Positions 37,899 to 47,630 of a DNA stretch of 64,000 nucleotides are shown here, in pieces (positions within the stretch are counted from its first letter, which is position 1; every line of letters begins with the position of its first letter). Source of the DNA: Arthrobacter sp. OVS8 (GTDB lineage Bacteria > Actinomycetota > Actinomycetes > Actinomycetales > Micrococcaceae); the NCBI GenBank assembly GCA_028370155.1, contig CP116670.1, positions 2,418,001 through 2,482,000 of the forward strand, written 5' to 3'. The notes under the pieces were generated by a model that saw only the letters and a program-made list of their open reading frames with translations, did not search any database and was not told the origin of the DNA. Made by a program: the position numbers and the translations under genes.

Positions 37899-38809
37899 TT
37901 AGGAGAGCACGTCCTTCGTGATGAACCTGCCGTAGGCGAGCGCACCGAAGACGGCGACGTAGCCGCCCTGCAGCAGCGAGTTCGTCAGGAAGGAATCCCA
38001 GGCGACCGGCTGGCGGAGCAGGTCCGCGAAGTCCAGCCAGTAGTGGCTGAAGAGCCACGGGTGCAGCCACTCCAGTTGCGGCAGCGCATCGAGGACCTGC
38101 GAAACCACCGCGAGCACGACGGTGGAGGCCATGGCACCCACAGGCACGTCCGTGAGCGTGGACATAAAGAGCCCGATCGCCGAGAGGCCCATCAGGGACA
38201 CGGCAAGGTAGGCGGCAATCAGCAGGAGCCGCAGCATCGCTTCGGCCGCCCCGATCGAGTCCCCGGAGAGCAGGGTGACCGGCCCCACCGGGAAGAGCGC
38301 CGCTCCGATCGCAGCCCCGACCAGCGCCACCACGAGCGGCGCCGCGACGGCGAATGCCACCGCGCCGGCGTATTTCACGAGCAGCAGCCGGACCCTGCCC
38401 GCCGGCGCGACCAGCAGGTACCGCAGGGTACCCAGCCCGGCCTCGCCGGCCACGGTGTCGCCCGCCACAACGCCCACGGTCAGCGGCAGGAACAGCGGAA
38501 CGGAGACCAGCATGGCGGTCACGCCAACAAACAAACCGTTCTGGGTGATCCGGTCCAGAAACGCCGGACCCCGGCCGGGCGGCACCGCGGAGGACAGCCG
38601 AACCGCCACGGCAATCAGGACGGGGATGGCCGCCAGCGCACACAGCATGGCCCAGGTGCGGCGGCGCCGGAACAGCACACCGAGTTCGGACGCCAGCAGG
38701 CCGCGGCCCTGACCGCCCCGCCGGACGGTCTCGGCAGCGGCGGCGCCGCCTGGCGTGCGGCCGGGGCTAACACCGGCACCGGAGATAACACCGGGACTGG
38801 ATTTTTCAC
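37899..38809 (-). CDS. ABC-2 type transporter permease (one 1-bp deletion)
   Basis: Membrane partner of the ATPase encoded just before it. The GTG at 38809 overlaps the ATPase stop (GTGA). A Pro/Ala-rich N-terminal tail (KNPVPVLSPVPVLAPAARQ) leads, after a break near 38700, to ELGVLFRRRRTWAMLC and six helices including PLFLPLTVGVVAGDTVAGEAGLGTLRYLLVAPAGRVRLLLVKY, the usual ABC-2 pattern. Restored length 303. The exported substrate is unknown; such pairs often confer resistance to peptides or drugs. Confidence 0.85.
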
Positions 38810-39820
38810 TGGACAACGTCGAAGCCCTCCCCGTCAGCGCCACAAAACGTTCCTCGAGGCTGACCTGTTCGGTGCCGAAACCCCGGACCCGGACGCCCGC
38901 CGCCACCAGGGCGGCCACCACCGCCTCCGGCGCCACCGCACCGTCAGCGCCCACGGGAGGTGACCCGGCAGGAAGAGGCGCGTAGAGCACGTCCCCGCGC
39001 CGTTGGAACCGGCAGGCCCGCCCACCGACGCGCTCAATCCCAGCCGGGCCAGCACCTCGGCCGCGGCGCCGGCGTCGGGCGTCAGCACCCGGATCCGGGC
39101 CTGTCCGTCCTGGCGCAACTGCGCGAGAGTCCCCTGGGCCACCAGCCGGCCCGCGCTCATGATGGCCGCGTGCGTGCAGATCTGTTCCACCTCGGCCAGC
39201 AGGTGGCTGGAGACAAACACGGTGGCGCCGTCCGCCGCGAGCGAGCGCACCAGGCTGCGGACCTCCCGGGTGCCCTGCGGATCCAGTCCGTTCGTGGGTT
39301 CATCCAGGACCAGAAGTTCGCGGGGCGCCAGCAGTGCGTTGGCGATGCCCAGCCGCTGCTTCATGCCCAGCGAGTAGGCCCGGACTTTCTTGTCCGCGGC
39401 ATGCGTCAGCCCCACCCGCTCCAGCGCCGACTGGACCCGGGACTTCCGGGTGGCGGCGGGAGCACGCGGGTCCGCGGCGTCGAAGCGGTGCAGGTTGGCC
39501 GCGCCGGAGAGGAAAGGGTAGAAGGCCGGCCCCTCGACCAGGGCGCCCACGCGCGGCAGCACCTCGCGCAGTTGCCCCGGCATCTCCTGGCCAAGGAGCC
39601 GGACCGAGCCGCTGCTGGCCGCGGCGAGGCCGAGCATAAGCCGGATGGTGGTGGTTTTCCCGGAGCCGTTAGGGCCCAGGAAGCCGAAGACGGAGCCTCT
39701 TGGCACGGCGAGGTCGACGCCGTCGACAGCTAACTGGTGGCCGAAGCGCTTGCTGAGGCCGGTGGTCTCGATACACAAGTCCGTCACGAAGGGTTCCGTC
39801 GCCGGCCCGGCGGCGGTCAC
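38806..39820 (-). CDS. ABC transporter ATP-binding protein (two 1-bp deletions)
   Basis: Cytoplasmic ATPase of an export system. Walker A GPNGSGKTT, the Q-loop in GALVEGPAFYPFLSG, signature YSLGMKQRLGIA, Walker B LLVLDEPTNGLDPQG and the switch histidine in SSHLLAEVEQ are all clear. The DrrA/NatA-like C-terminal part passes two breaks (near 39000 and 38850) and ends GEGFDVVQ at the TGA overlapping the permease start. Restored length 338. The GTG at 39820 is within the second of two tandem CGGCGGTCAC copies (39811-39831), the first stop/start junction being formed by the same repeat. Confidence 0.9.
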
Positions 39821-39827
39821 GCGGCGG

Positions 39828-40990
39828 TCACCGTTGCGTGGCGGCGGCCTGGAGCCGCTCCAAGGGTACGGAACCGGCGAGGATACGCCCGTCGTCGAGG
39901 ATCAGGACATTCACCAGCGAGGTGGACACGAGCCGTCCGCCCGGCACGGCTACCGCGGCCTGTTCCAGCAGCGCGGCGGCGCCGGACGAGGTTCCTGCGG
40001 CGACGGATGAGTCAGACCGCAGCGGGTTGGCGGCCGCGGGATCCGGAACCTTGGTCTGCGGCGGGGTCTGGCCGGGAAGAACTGCGGCGCCTGCGGGGAA
40101 CTCCAGCACGGACTCCCAGCCGGTTCCGGTGACGGTGGGCCGCTTCGCGGCCTTCGCCGCGGCGGCGTCCGACGGCGGCACGGCGGCCTCTTCGTGATGC
40201 GCCGGCAGCGGGATCTCTTTGACGGTGGCCCCGGGCGGCGGGTGAAGTCGAAGATAGCGGAATCGGGGGTTTCGAGCGTGAGGGCCGTGAAGGCGACGCT
40301 GAACGCGGGCTCGGCCTGTCCGCGGGCCTTCACTTCGACGCCGAGCGGAAGTCCGCTGGCGCCGTCGACCGCGATGGCGACCGAATCCACCAGGGTGACC
40401 TCCGACGCGGGGGTGAGAACCAGATTGTAGGCTGCCCGTCCGGCGACCTGGATGTCCGGGCCGACGGACACATCGGTGCTCGCGTCGAGTTTGGCGAGGA
40501 ACTTGTCGGCCAGGTCTTCAGGCGTCTGCGCGGTTCCGGGGCGGGTTGCATGGCGGCCGGCCGCATCCGCAGGAAGCTGGGCGTGGGCGGCGGTATTGTC
40601 CTTGGAGTTGTAGAACCAGAGCTCGTCGCCGTTCCGGACCGCGTTACGTTCGGCCATCCGGTCCATGATCTGCACCCGCGCCCTTTCGGGCCCGTCAAGG
40701 TAGACGCGGGCCGTGTGCGGGCCGGTCAGCAGCTCCAGCCACGCGGTTTCCGCGGACGCCGCGCCGGGCCCGGTCTTCGGAAGTTCCGGCAGGCCCATCT
40801 CGGAGTTTTGCTCCAGCGTCCCGGACAGGGATTTCTCGCCGTGCTGGGCGATCATCAGCAGCACCTGCTGCGGGGTCTTCTCCGGCAGCGGATCCCCGGC
40901 GCTGGCGGGAAGGGAACCGGACAGGACACCGGCCGCGATCACGGCAGGCACCGCCACGGCGGGCATCCAACGCAGCCATTTACGCGTCAT
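39828..40990 (-). CDS. exported RseB/LolA-like protein (one 1-bp deletion)
   Basis: Signal peptide (WMPAVAVPAVIAAGVLSGSLPASA) then a fold of the LolA/RseB type: LSGTLEQNSEMGLPELP, HTARVYLDGPERARVQIMDRMAERNAVRNGDELWFYNSKDNTA, VAGRAAYNLVLTPAS, SVAIAVDGASGLPLGVEVKARG, and after a break near 40240 a C-terminal domain with VSTSLVNVLILDDGRILAGSVPLERL. In actinobacteria such proteins are encoded before an ABC exporter and may sense or hand over lipids. ATG at 40990 is preferred to the one at 41026 because GGAGCG lies just before it. Restored length 387. Confidence 0.78.
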
Positions 40991-41101
40991 TGCGACCGCG
41001 CTCCAACCTTGCAGCTCATGGTTCAACAGTACGCCCGGAAGCGTCCCGATTCACCCCTGCCCCGGCGTGCGTCTCGCTGAAGCCCCGGCTCGGCGGCGCG
41101 G

Positions 41102-41896
41102 CTAAGCGAAAACATTCAGCGTCAGCTCGACCGCCCCGAGCAGGAGCGCGAGAACCGACGTCCCGAGCCCGGCGACGAGCAGCAGCCCCGGGTGGGCAAG
41201 ACCCACCACCACCCGCCTGAGCCGCGGCCTCCGGCGCAGGAATTTCTTGGGCACTCCGGCCGGCGCGGGGTCCTGTTTCCAGCCGCGGATCCGGCGCAGG
41301 AACCATGCGCAGCGGATGATGAAGGCCAGCCAGAGCACGGATACCACGAGGGGAACCGCGGCCAGCAGGAGGTTGAATCCCAGGGCGGTGACCTCCCGCT
41401 CTGAAGCACCGACGAGGGACTGGATGGTGGTGGAGATCGAGGCGCTCATGACCACCGAGACACCCCACACGAGGAACGCGGCCGTGAGGGCGAGGAAGCG
41501 GACGAAGAAGTGGCCCAGTACGGAGTCCTTCCGCGGTTTGAGATACCGGCGGGGAGTGGCCTGCAGCAGTGCGATGGTGGCCAGCAGCGTGGGCAGCGCG
41601 GCCATCCCGACCATCACGTACCAGGACCATCCCGCAAAGTCCAAGAAATCGTCTGCAACGATCAGCGCGGCCCAGAACCCCGTCCAGGCCCAGCCGGCGG
41701 TGAGCGGGTGGTTGACCAGCCAGGCGGGGAGCCAAGGATCGTCGACGCCGGCCGCCGCCGGCCGGGACCCCGCATTGTGGGACTCGGCTGATGGGACGTC
41801 CGACAGTTGGGGCTCCGCCGGTTGGGGCTCCGCCGGTTGGGCTGGCGCCGGCACGGCGTCGCCCGGCACCGGCGGCGGACCCTGCACGTCACTCAT
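41102..41896 (-). CDS. integral membrane protein of unknown function
   Basis: Intact, 264 residues from the ATG at 41896. A disordered Pro/Ala/Gln-rich tail of about 50 residues (two copies of QPAEPQ) leads to LPAWLVNHPLTAGWAWTGFWAALIVADDFLDFAGW and about five helices, with an arginine-rich cytoplasmic stretch RRIRGWKQD and KKFLRRRPRLRR near the end. I do not recognise the family. It follows the dikinase gene by 13 bp on the same strand, so the two may be co-transcribed. Confidence 0.75.
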   Translation of the reverse strand: MSDVQGPPPVPGDAVPAPAQPAEPQPAEPQLSDVPSAESHNAGSRPAAAGVDDPWLPAWLVNHPLTAGWAWTGFWAALIVADDFLDFAGWSWYVMVGMAALPTLLATIALLQATPRRYLKPRKDSVLGHFFVRFLALTAAFLVWGVSVVMSASISTTIQSLVGASEREVTALGFNLLLAAVPLVVSVLWLAFIIRCAWFLRRIRGWKQDPAPAGVPKKFLRRRPRLRRVVVGLAHPGLLLVAGLGTSVLALLLGAVELTLNVFA

Positions 41897-41909
41897 GAGC
41901 CCACTGTAG

Positions 41910-44695
41910 CTAGGCGCCCGGCGGCTCGGCGGCCGGCGCAACGGTGCCGGCGGCGCCGTCGACGGTGATGTTCTGCCCGGTGACGATCCGCGAGGTGGCG
42001 TCGGGGACGCCGACCACTGCGGGGATTCCGTACTCCCGGGCGACGACGGCGCCGTGCGAGTTGGGCCCGCCCATTTCCATGACCAGCCCGCCAGCGGTGA
42101 GGAACAGCGGCGTCCAGCCCGGATCCGTGGACGGCGCCACCAGGATCTCGCCGGGCTCCAGCCGCGCGCCCCGCGGTTCGAGGATGACGCGGGCCGCTGC
42201 CGTCACGGTTCCCGCCGACGCGGGCGACCCCGTGAGCACTCCCGCGGGTCCGGCCTCCGCCCCGGCACGGTGCGCCTGCAGCGCTTCGGGTTCCGTCCCG
42301 TCCGAGAGCAGCACGCGCGGGATGTGCCGGCGGCCCTGTTCCTGTGCATAGTCCTCGCGGCGCTGCGCCACGAGATGCTGCAGCGGCCTCCCGCTGAGGC
42401 CTTCGCGGACCTCGGCCAGGTCCAGGAAGAAAACGTCGTCCGCCTCGCTGATGCGGCCGGCGCCGCCAGGTCCGTCCCGATGGCTTGGAGTTGCCCGCGC
42501 ACCGCGGCCAGGGCTTCGACGATGTGGTACTTCGGCAGCTCGCGCAGCCCGGCAAACATCCGGGTGCGCCGCAGTGCCGCCCGCACCAGCGCTCCGCGCA
42601 GCCGGCCTCGTTCCCCCGCAACCGCGGCCAGCCGCGCCACGTGCGCCTCGGCCTCCCGCGCGGCCTTGCTGAACTGCCGGTCCGGCGCCTGGCCGGGATC
42701 GTCCAGCCGCAGGTAGTTGGCAAGGACGCCGAGGATGTGGGCCGGGTCGTCGGACCAGCGGGGCATCCCCAGATCGATTTCCGCCACCGCCCGGTGACCG
42801 TAGCGGCTGAGGAACCCGGCGAGCCCGGACTGCACGACGGCGGGGAGCCCGCGGGCGCGGTAGCGGCGGGCCAGCTCCGGCACGGCTGCGTCGTCGAACA
42901 CTCCGGCGTCGAACTCTGCGGCGTCGAAGACCGCGGCGGCTGCGGGGTCGGCCCGGATTTCCGAGGCGAGCTGCCACAGGGCCAGATCCATTTCGGTGGT
43001 CACGTTGCGGGGAAGTCCCCGCAGGACCGGCTGCAGAGCCCCGGGGCGGCGCTGCCTCCCAGCAGCCTGCCGGCGAATGCCAGCAGGGCAAAGCCCAGCG
43101 CGGGCAGCGGCAGGATGTTGGGTACCACCGGGAAGAGTTCGTGCCCCAGGATGCGCTCCACGTGGTCCAGCCGCTGCGCCGGCGTTGACCCGGCGGGCAC
43201 CACCAGGGCAGCCCGGAACCGCTCGCCGAACTGGTCCGCCCGGTGCAGCGCCGCCTCCGGCCGGAAAAGGGCGCGGAGCAGGGACTCCGGAACCCTGGCG
43301 CGCGCCGCCACGGGGGCGATGTGCCGGAGCACCCGCCACGGAGACCTGACGGTGACGGAAAACCGGGGGTCGTCGAACAGCCGCCGCAGCACTGCCGCGG
43401 AACGGGCCTCCATAACATCGAACACCCTCGGCACCACCGCCCGTCCGGTGGCGCTGCGCACCACCGGGGTCAGGTCGAAGAAGATCCGCTGGCCCGCCTG
43501 CACATACGGCGTCGGCCCGTCGTGCGGCACCGGGACGTCAAAGTGCGCCGCGCGCGCCACGGACGAGGCAATCATCCGGAAGCCCGCCAGCCCCATGGGG
43601 GTCAGGGGGCGGGTCAGGCCCTGGGCGAGGCTGAAGCAGAGGTAGACCCGCGTCCCGTCCCGGGCGGCTGCCGCTCCGGCAGCGGGTAGAGGGTGGTGAT
43701 GGGCCGCGACTGCGTCAGCCACGGCACTCCCCGCCGTCGACGGCCCATTCGAGGTCCTGCGGAGCGCCGAAATGCATTTCCGCCCGGCGGCCCAGGAGGT
43801 CCAAGGCCGCAAGGCGGGCGTCGTCGAGGCAGGACTCCGACCCTGAGCCGGACAGTTCGACCCGTTCGGTTCCGCCGCCCGGCAGCGGCCGGATGGCCAC
43901 CCCCTTGCTCCCGATCCGGCGCTCCAGAATCTTTTGGGTGGCGCTGTCCACAACGAAGTGGTCCGGGTTGACCGCCCCGGACACTACCGCTTCGCCGAGG
44001 CCGGGGCTGGCGTCGATGACTGCCTCGTGCCGTCTTCCCGTCACCGGGTTCGCGGTGAACAGGACTCCTGCCACGGCCGCGTCCACCATCCGCTGGACCA
44101 CCACGGCGAGCGACACGGCGGAGGGTCTGATTCCGTGGGTGGCGCGGTAGCTTACGGCGCGGTCGGTCCAGAGCGAGGCCCAGCACTGCCGTGCTGCCGC
44201 CAGGACCGCGTCGGAGCCCACAACGTTGAGGAAGGTGTCCTGCTGGCCGGCGAAACTCGCGAACGGCAGGTCCTCGGCGGTTGCGGACGAGCGCACCGCC
44301 ACGGGCGCGTCCGTTCCCAGCGCCGCATAGGCGGCACGAACGGCGTCGGCAATGTCAGCGGGGATGTCGACGGCGAGGACCAGCCGGCGGGCGTCGGCGG
44401 CCAGCCCGGCCAGCCCGGCCAGCCCCGGGAGGTCATCCGCGGCGGTGGCGGCGAGGGCGGTGTGGACGGCGTCGAGTCCGGCGGGCGAGGTGGCGCGCCG
44501 GTATGCCCGCGTGGTCAGGACGAAGCCGGCCGGAACGGGCAGCCCTGCCCGCATCAGCTCACCGAGGTTGGCCGCCTTGCCGCCGACGTCGGGAAGCATC
44601 TCCGCGCTGACCAGCTCAAGCGGGAGCACGAGCTCCTGCCGGGGTTCCTGCCGCTGTTCCTGCGCTGGTGCGCCCGCGCCGGGGAGCTGCTCCAC
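41910..44695 (-). CDS. rifampin-phosphotransferase-like PEP/pyruvate dikinase (four 1-bp deletions)
   Basis: Large three-part enzyme: an N-terminal ATP-grasp (PPDK_N) domain with VGGKAANLGELMRAGLPVPAGFVLTT, VRSSATAEDLPFASFAGQQDTFLNV and TQSRPITTL; a long central region (about 43720-42330) rich in hydrophobic and arginine-rich helices; and a C-terminal phosphohistidine domain with PGWTPLFLTAGGLVMEMGGPNSHGAVVAREYGIPAVVG. The HGA (not CHAA) context of the catalytic histidine and the 929-residue restored length match rifampin phosphotransferase layout better than PEP synthase. Substrate is unproven; the central domain decides it. GTG start at 44695. Confidence 0.8.
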
Positions 44696-44743
44696 CCGCC
44701 GGCCCTCCCTTCAACGCCCGCGCTGGTCCGGGTCCGCTCCGGG

Positions 44744-45781
44744 CTACGAATCGCCGAGGATGGGTCCGAAGTTCACCCGGTCCGCCAGCCGTGGATCTTC
44801 CCGGTCGGGGACCACCATAACGGGGCCCTTAGCGTGGTGCAGGATACCGTCCGAGGTGGACCCGAGCAGCATCCCGGCGAACCCGCCGCGGCCGCGGGTG
44901 CCGACAACCACCAGTTCCACATGCCTGCTGGCCTCGACGAGGATGTCCACGGGCGAGCCATCTACAAGCTGCGTCTCCACGGTGAGGTGGGGAAAATGGC
45001 TCCTGATCCACGCGCTGCCGGCCTGGAGCTGCTCCCTGATATCGGCGAAGAGCGCGTCACGGTCCATCGGGGCGGGAACCCAAGCCAGCGACCCGCTGTA
45101 CTGCGGAACGGCGCACACCACCCGCAGTGGCGCCGAGAGCCGCTCTGCCTGTACCGCCGCCTCCAGCACCGCCACACGGGCCTGTTCGGAGCCGTCGACA
45201 CCCACCACCACAACGTTTTCGACCGGCACGTGCCCGGACTTCGCGCGCTCCGCCAGGACGTGCTTGTCGTCGGTGGTTTCGCCCAGGCGGTCCGAGCAGA
45301 TCAGGGGCACCGTGACCGTGGGGCACTTGGCGTGCGCGGGGAGGGCGCTGCTGACAGAGCCGAGCAACCGGCCGACGAAGCCGCCCCGGCCCCGGGTGCC
45401 GAAGACCAGCAGCTCGGCGGTTTCGGACATTTCCAGAAGGACCCCGGAGGCATCGCCGTTCTCGACGGAGGCGTCAACGTCGATGAGGTACCCGGCGACC
45501 TTGTGCACCGCCTGCTGCAGAATGGCCTCTGCGCCCTCCCGGATGACCGAATCATCCACGGTGGCGTACCCGCCGTCGAGCCCTGAAGCCGCGAAGATCG
45601 GCACGGAATAGGCGGTCACGATGTGTAACGGACGACGCCGGCGCTCGGCCTCGCGCGCGGCCCACACCAGGGCGCACTTGCTGTGGTCTGAACCGTCGAC
45701 GCCGACCACGATCCCACGGGGAGCCGCGGACCCGCCGGGGACATCCCCTGCCGGATCCGGATGCACCTGTTCTCGGCCCAT
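44744..45781 (-). CDS. tandem universal stress protein
   Basis: Intact, 345 residues, two UspA domains. Each has the start strand GIVVGVDGSDHSK or VVVVGVDGSEQAR and the ATP-binding loop: GTRGRGGFVGRLLGSVSSALPAHAKCPTVTVP in the first and GTRGRGGFAGMLLGSTSDGILHHAKGPVMVVP in the second, both with the G2xG9G(S/T) pattern. Such double USPs are typical of dormancy and stress responses in actinobacteria. ATG at 45781 is chosen because AGGAGG lies 9 bp upstream. It precedes the dikinase gene by 48 bp on the same strand. Confidence 0.92.
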   Translation of the reverse strand: MGREQVHPDPAGDVPGGSAAPRGIVVGVDGSDHSKCALVWAAREAERRRRPLHIVTAYSVPIFAASGLDGGYATVDDSVIREGAEAILQQAVHKVAGYLIDVDASVENGDASGVLLEMSETAELLVFGTRGRGGFVGRLLGSVSSALPAHAKCPTVTVPLICSDRLGETTDDKHVLAERAKSGHVPVENVVVVGVDGSEQARVAVLEAAVQAERLSAPLRVVCAVPQYSGSLAWVPAPMDRDALFADIREQLQAGSAWIRSHFPHLTVETQLVDGSPVDILVEASRHVELVVVGTRGRGGFAGMLLGSTSDGILHHAKGPVMVVPDREDPRLADRVNFGPILGDS

Positions 45782-46200
45782 GGGGTCCGCCTCCTCGCGA
45801 TTCTTGCCTGATGTTGCGGCTATTCTGCCAGACGCGTCCGGGTGCAGCGTCCAACGGCGATGCGCCCGAAGAATCTGCGGGGTCGAACCCCTGATACCCG
45901 CAACTATTCTCGGATTGCGGACAACAAGCAAGCGGAGCTGACGCCGGCCGCAAGGGTGGACTTCACCCAGGTTTTACGCAGTGTTTACACGGCATCCGGC
46001 GGTCCTGGACGCCCGCGGATTCGGCCGGCGGAGCCGCCCGAAAAGCCCGGAAATCCCGGGACCCGCCAATGTTCCATCTGCTCTATCCAAGGCGGGAAAT
46101 GTTAGGTATTCTTCGAGGCGTTGCTGAACCGAGACTCGTGTTTCAGAACGTGTCCGGGGCATCGGCCCCGCGACTTGCACCATTCGAGGAGGACCCTGCA
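45782..46200. other. intergenic region without a recognisable gene
   Basis: A 419-bp space between the divergent USP gene and the Rossmann-fold gene. It must hold both promoters. It contains TTACGCAGTGTTTACAC (about 45974-45990) and short C/G inverted stretches (CCCGGAAATCCCGGG, about 46046-46060), a small palindrome. No frame with coding character was found. Confidence 0.5.
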
Positions 46201-46835
46201 GTGTCGAGCATGCCAATGTCCGGGGTATCGAGCGGACCGCCGCCATCGTGATCGGCACCGGCCTGTCCGGCCTGGCGGTCGCCAGCGAGCTGCAGCGGCG
46301 CGGCGTGGACTCCATCATTGTGGACGGCCTCGACCTGCTGGGCGCCGGGCAACCGGCCAACACCTCGTCGCTGCAGCGTTGCGATGCGGCTGACGCCGCC
46401 AGCCTGCGGGAACGCAACGAGATCCTCCGGCACCTGCGCAACTACGCCACCAGCCACAAACTGGATGTGCGGAACAACATCAGGGCCCTGCAGCTGGACC
46501 ACCTCGACGCCGGCATCACCGGACCCACCCAGCAGTGGGCCGTCCGCACGCCGGGCGGTGTCCTCCTGGCGGACCACCTGGTCCTGACCCGCTGCGCCCA
46601 CAGCCAGCTGCGCCGGATGCTCTCGGAGCTCGGCATGGCCGCGGGCCACAACCTGATGGCGGCCATGCACGCCCTCGGGATGTACCTTGTGGGCGTGGGC
46701 GAACTCATCACCCCGACACCGAAGGAAGTGCTGCGCCAGGCCAAGGTGGTGGGCCAGGCGATCTCCGCCAAGGTCTACCCCGACGGCTTCCCCGCCGTCC
46801 TGCCCGGGGGCTATGCCCTCGCCGCGCCGGCCTAG
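46201..46835 (+). CDS. short FAD/NAD-binding Rossmann-fold protein (one 1-bp deletion)
   Basis: GTG at 46201 has GAGGAGGA about 8 bp upstream. After a break near 46235 comes a dinucleotide-binding start, VIGTGLSGLAVASELQRRGVDSIIVDG, then SLRERNEILRHLRNYATSHKLDVRNNIRALQ, which is how CzcO-like flavin monooxygenases continue. Instead of a full second half it ends after about 211 residues with VGVGELITPTPKEVLRQAKVVGQAISAKVYPDGFPAVLPGGYALA. So it keeps the FAD-binding fold but lacks the NADPH domain. Role unknown; possibly a regulatory or structural flavoprotein. Confidence 0.7.
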
Positions 46836-46841
46836 GCTGCG

Positions 46842-47521
46842 CTACTTCCCGGTTTCGCCTGCGCGGCCCGCGCCGTCGTGGGAGCGGCTGTCCTCGCTAC
46901 CGCTGCCATCGACCGGCTCGCTGCGGTCCGCGTCACCGCCGTCGGAGTCCTCGCGGGCCGCGAGGCGGCGCTTGGCCATCACGCCCAAGGCGATCACGAT
47001 GCCGATCGCCGTGCCAACGAAGATCACAATGCTCCACGGGAAAGGCTCGGAGGAGTCGGCCGGCGGGGCCGGCTCCTGCGTGATGCCCGGCTGGGCGGTG
47101 CCCATGGTGGGAACGGCGGCAGCCGCCGTCGAGCCTGCGGCTGCCGCGGTGGCCGTGAACGTGAAGGTGCCTTCGATCGGGTGCGAGTCCGAGCTGACCA
47201 CCCGCCACACCACGGTGTAGGCCCCGGCCGGGGCCCCGGCTTGAGCTTCTGCGAGGCGACGTTGTCCACGATCTCCACCGCGCCGTCGGCCCAATTGGTG
47301 CCGGCGGCATCGTTCACCAGCATCTGCGAACCGAGCGCGAGCGGGTTCTTGTTGAACGTGACCGATACCGTCTCCGGCGGCGTTGCCACGGTGGTGCCGG
47401 TGGCCGGGCTGGTGGACTCGGCGGCGTCGTGGGCCGAGGCCGGGGCAACGGCACCCAGCAGGGCGGCGGCGAAGATTGCGGCGCCCAGGAGGGCCGTCAA
47501 AAGCTGTCGGATGAGGCGCAT
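46842..47521 (-). CDS. CopC/PCu-type copper resistance domain protein (one 1-bp deletion)
   Basis: Exported membrane-anchored protein. Signal peptide LLTALLGAAIFAAALLGAVAPASAHD, where the histidine after the cleavage site is the usual first copper ligand of CopC. VSVTFNKNPLALGSQMLV and, after a break near 47245, YTVVWRVVSSDSHPIEGTFTFTATA (with the second-site SDSHP) are diagnostic. A C-terminal helix SIVIFVGTAIGIVIALGVMAKRR anchors it. No CopD domain is fused here. Restored length 226. It is convergent with the Rossmann-fold gene, 6 bp apart. Confidence 0.88.
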
Positions 47522-47630
47522 GGAAGTGCTGCTCCTAGTGTTGTCTTCCTTACAGACTAGGCGAAAAAGCACGGTTGGCCGCCGGGCGCCCAATAGGCTT
47601 GAGGTAATACCCATGACCCCCGGAGGACTA

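Noticed and set aside
41910..44695. Plain phosphoenolpyruvate synthase
   Set aside because: The phosphohistidine motif is of the HGA type rather than the TCHAA type, and the domain order places the histidine domain at the C-terminus.
43934..45586. Open frame of 550 codons opposite the dikinase and the universal stress protein
   Set aside because: Runs across two convincing genes on the other strand; no family resemblance and shadow-type composition.
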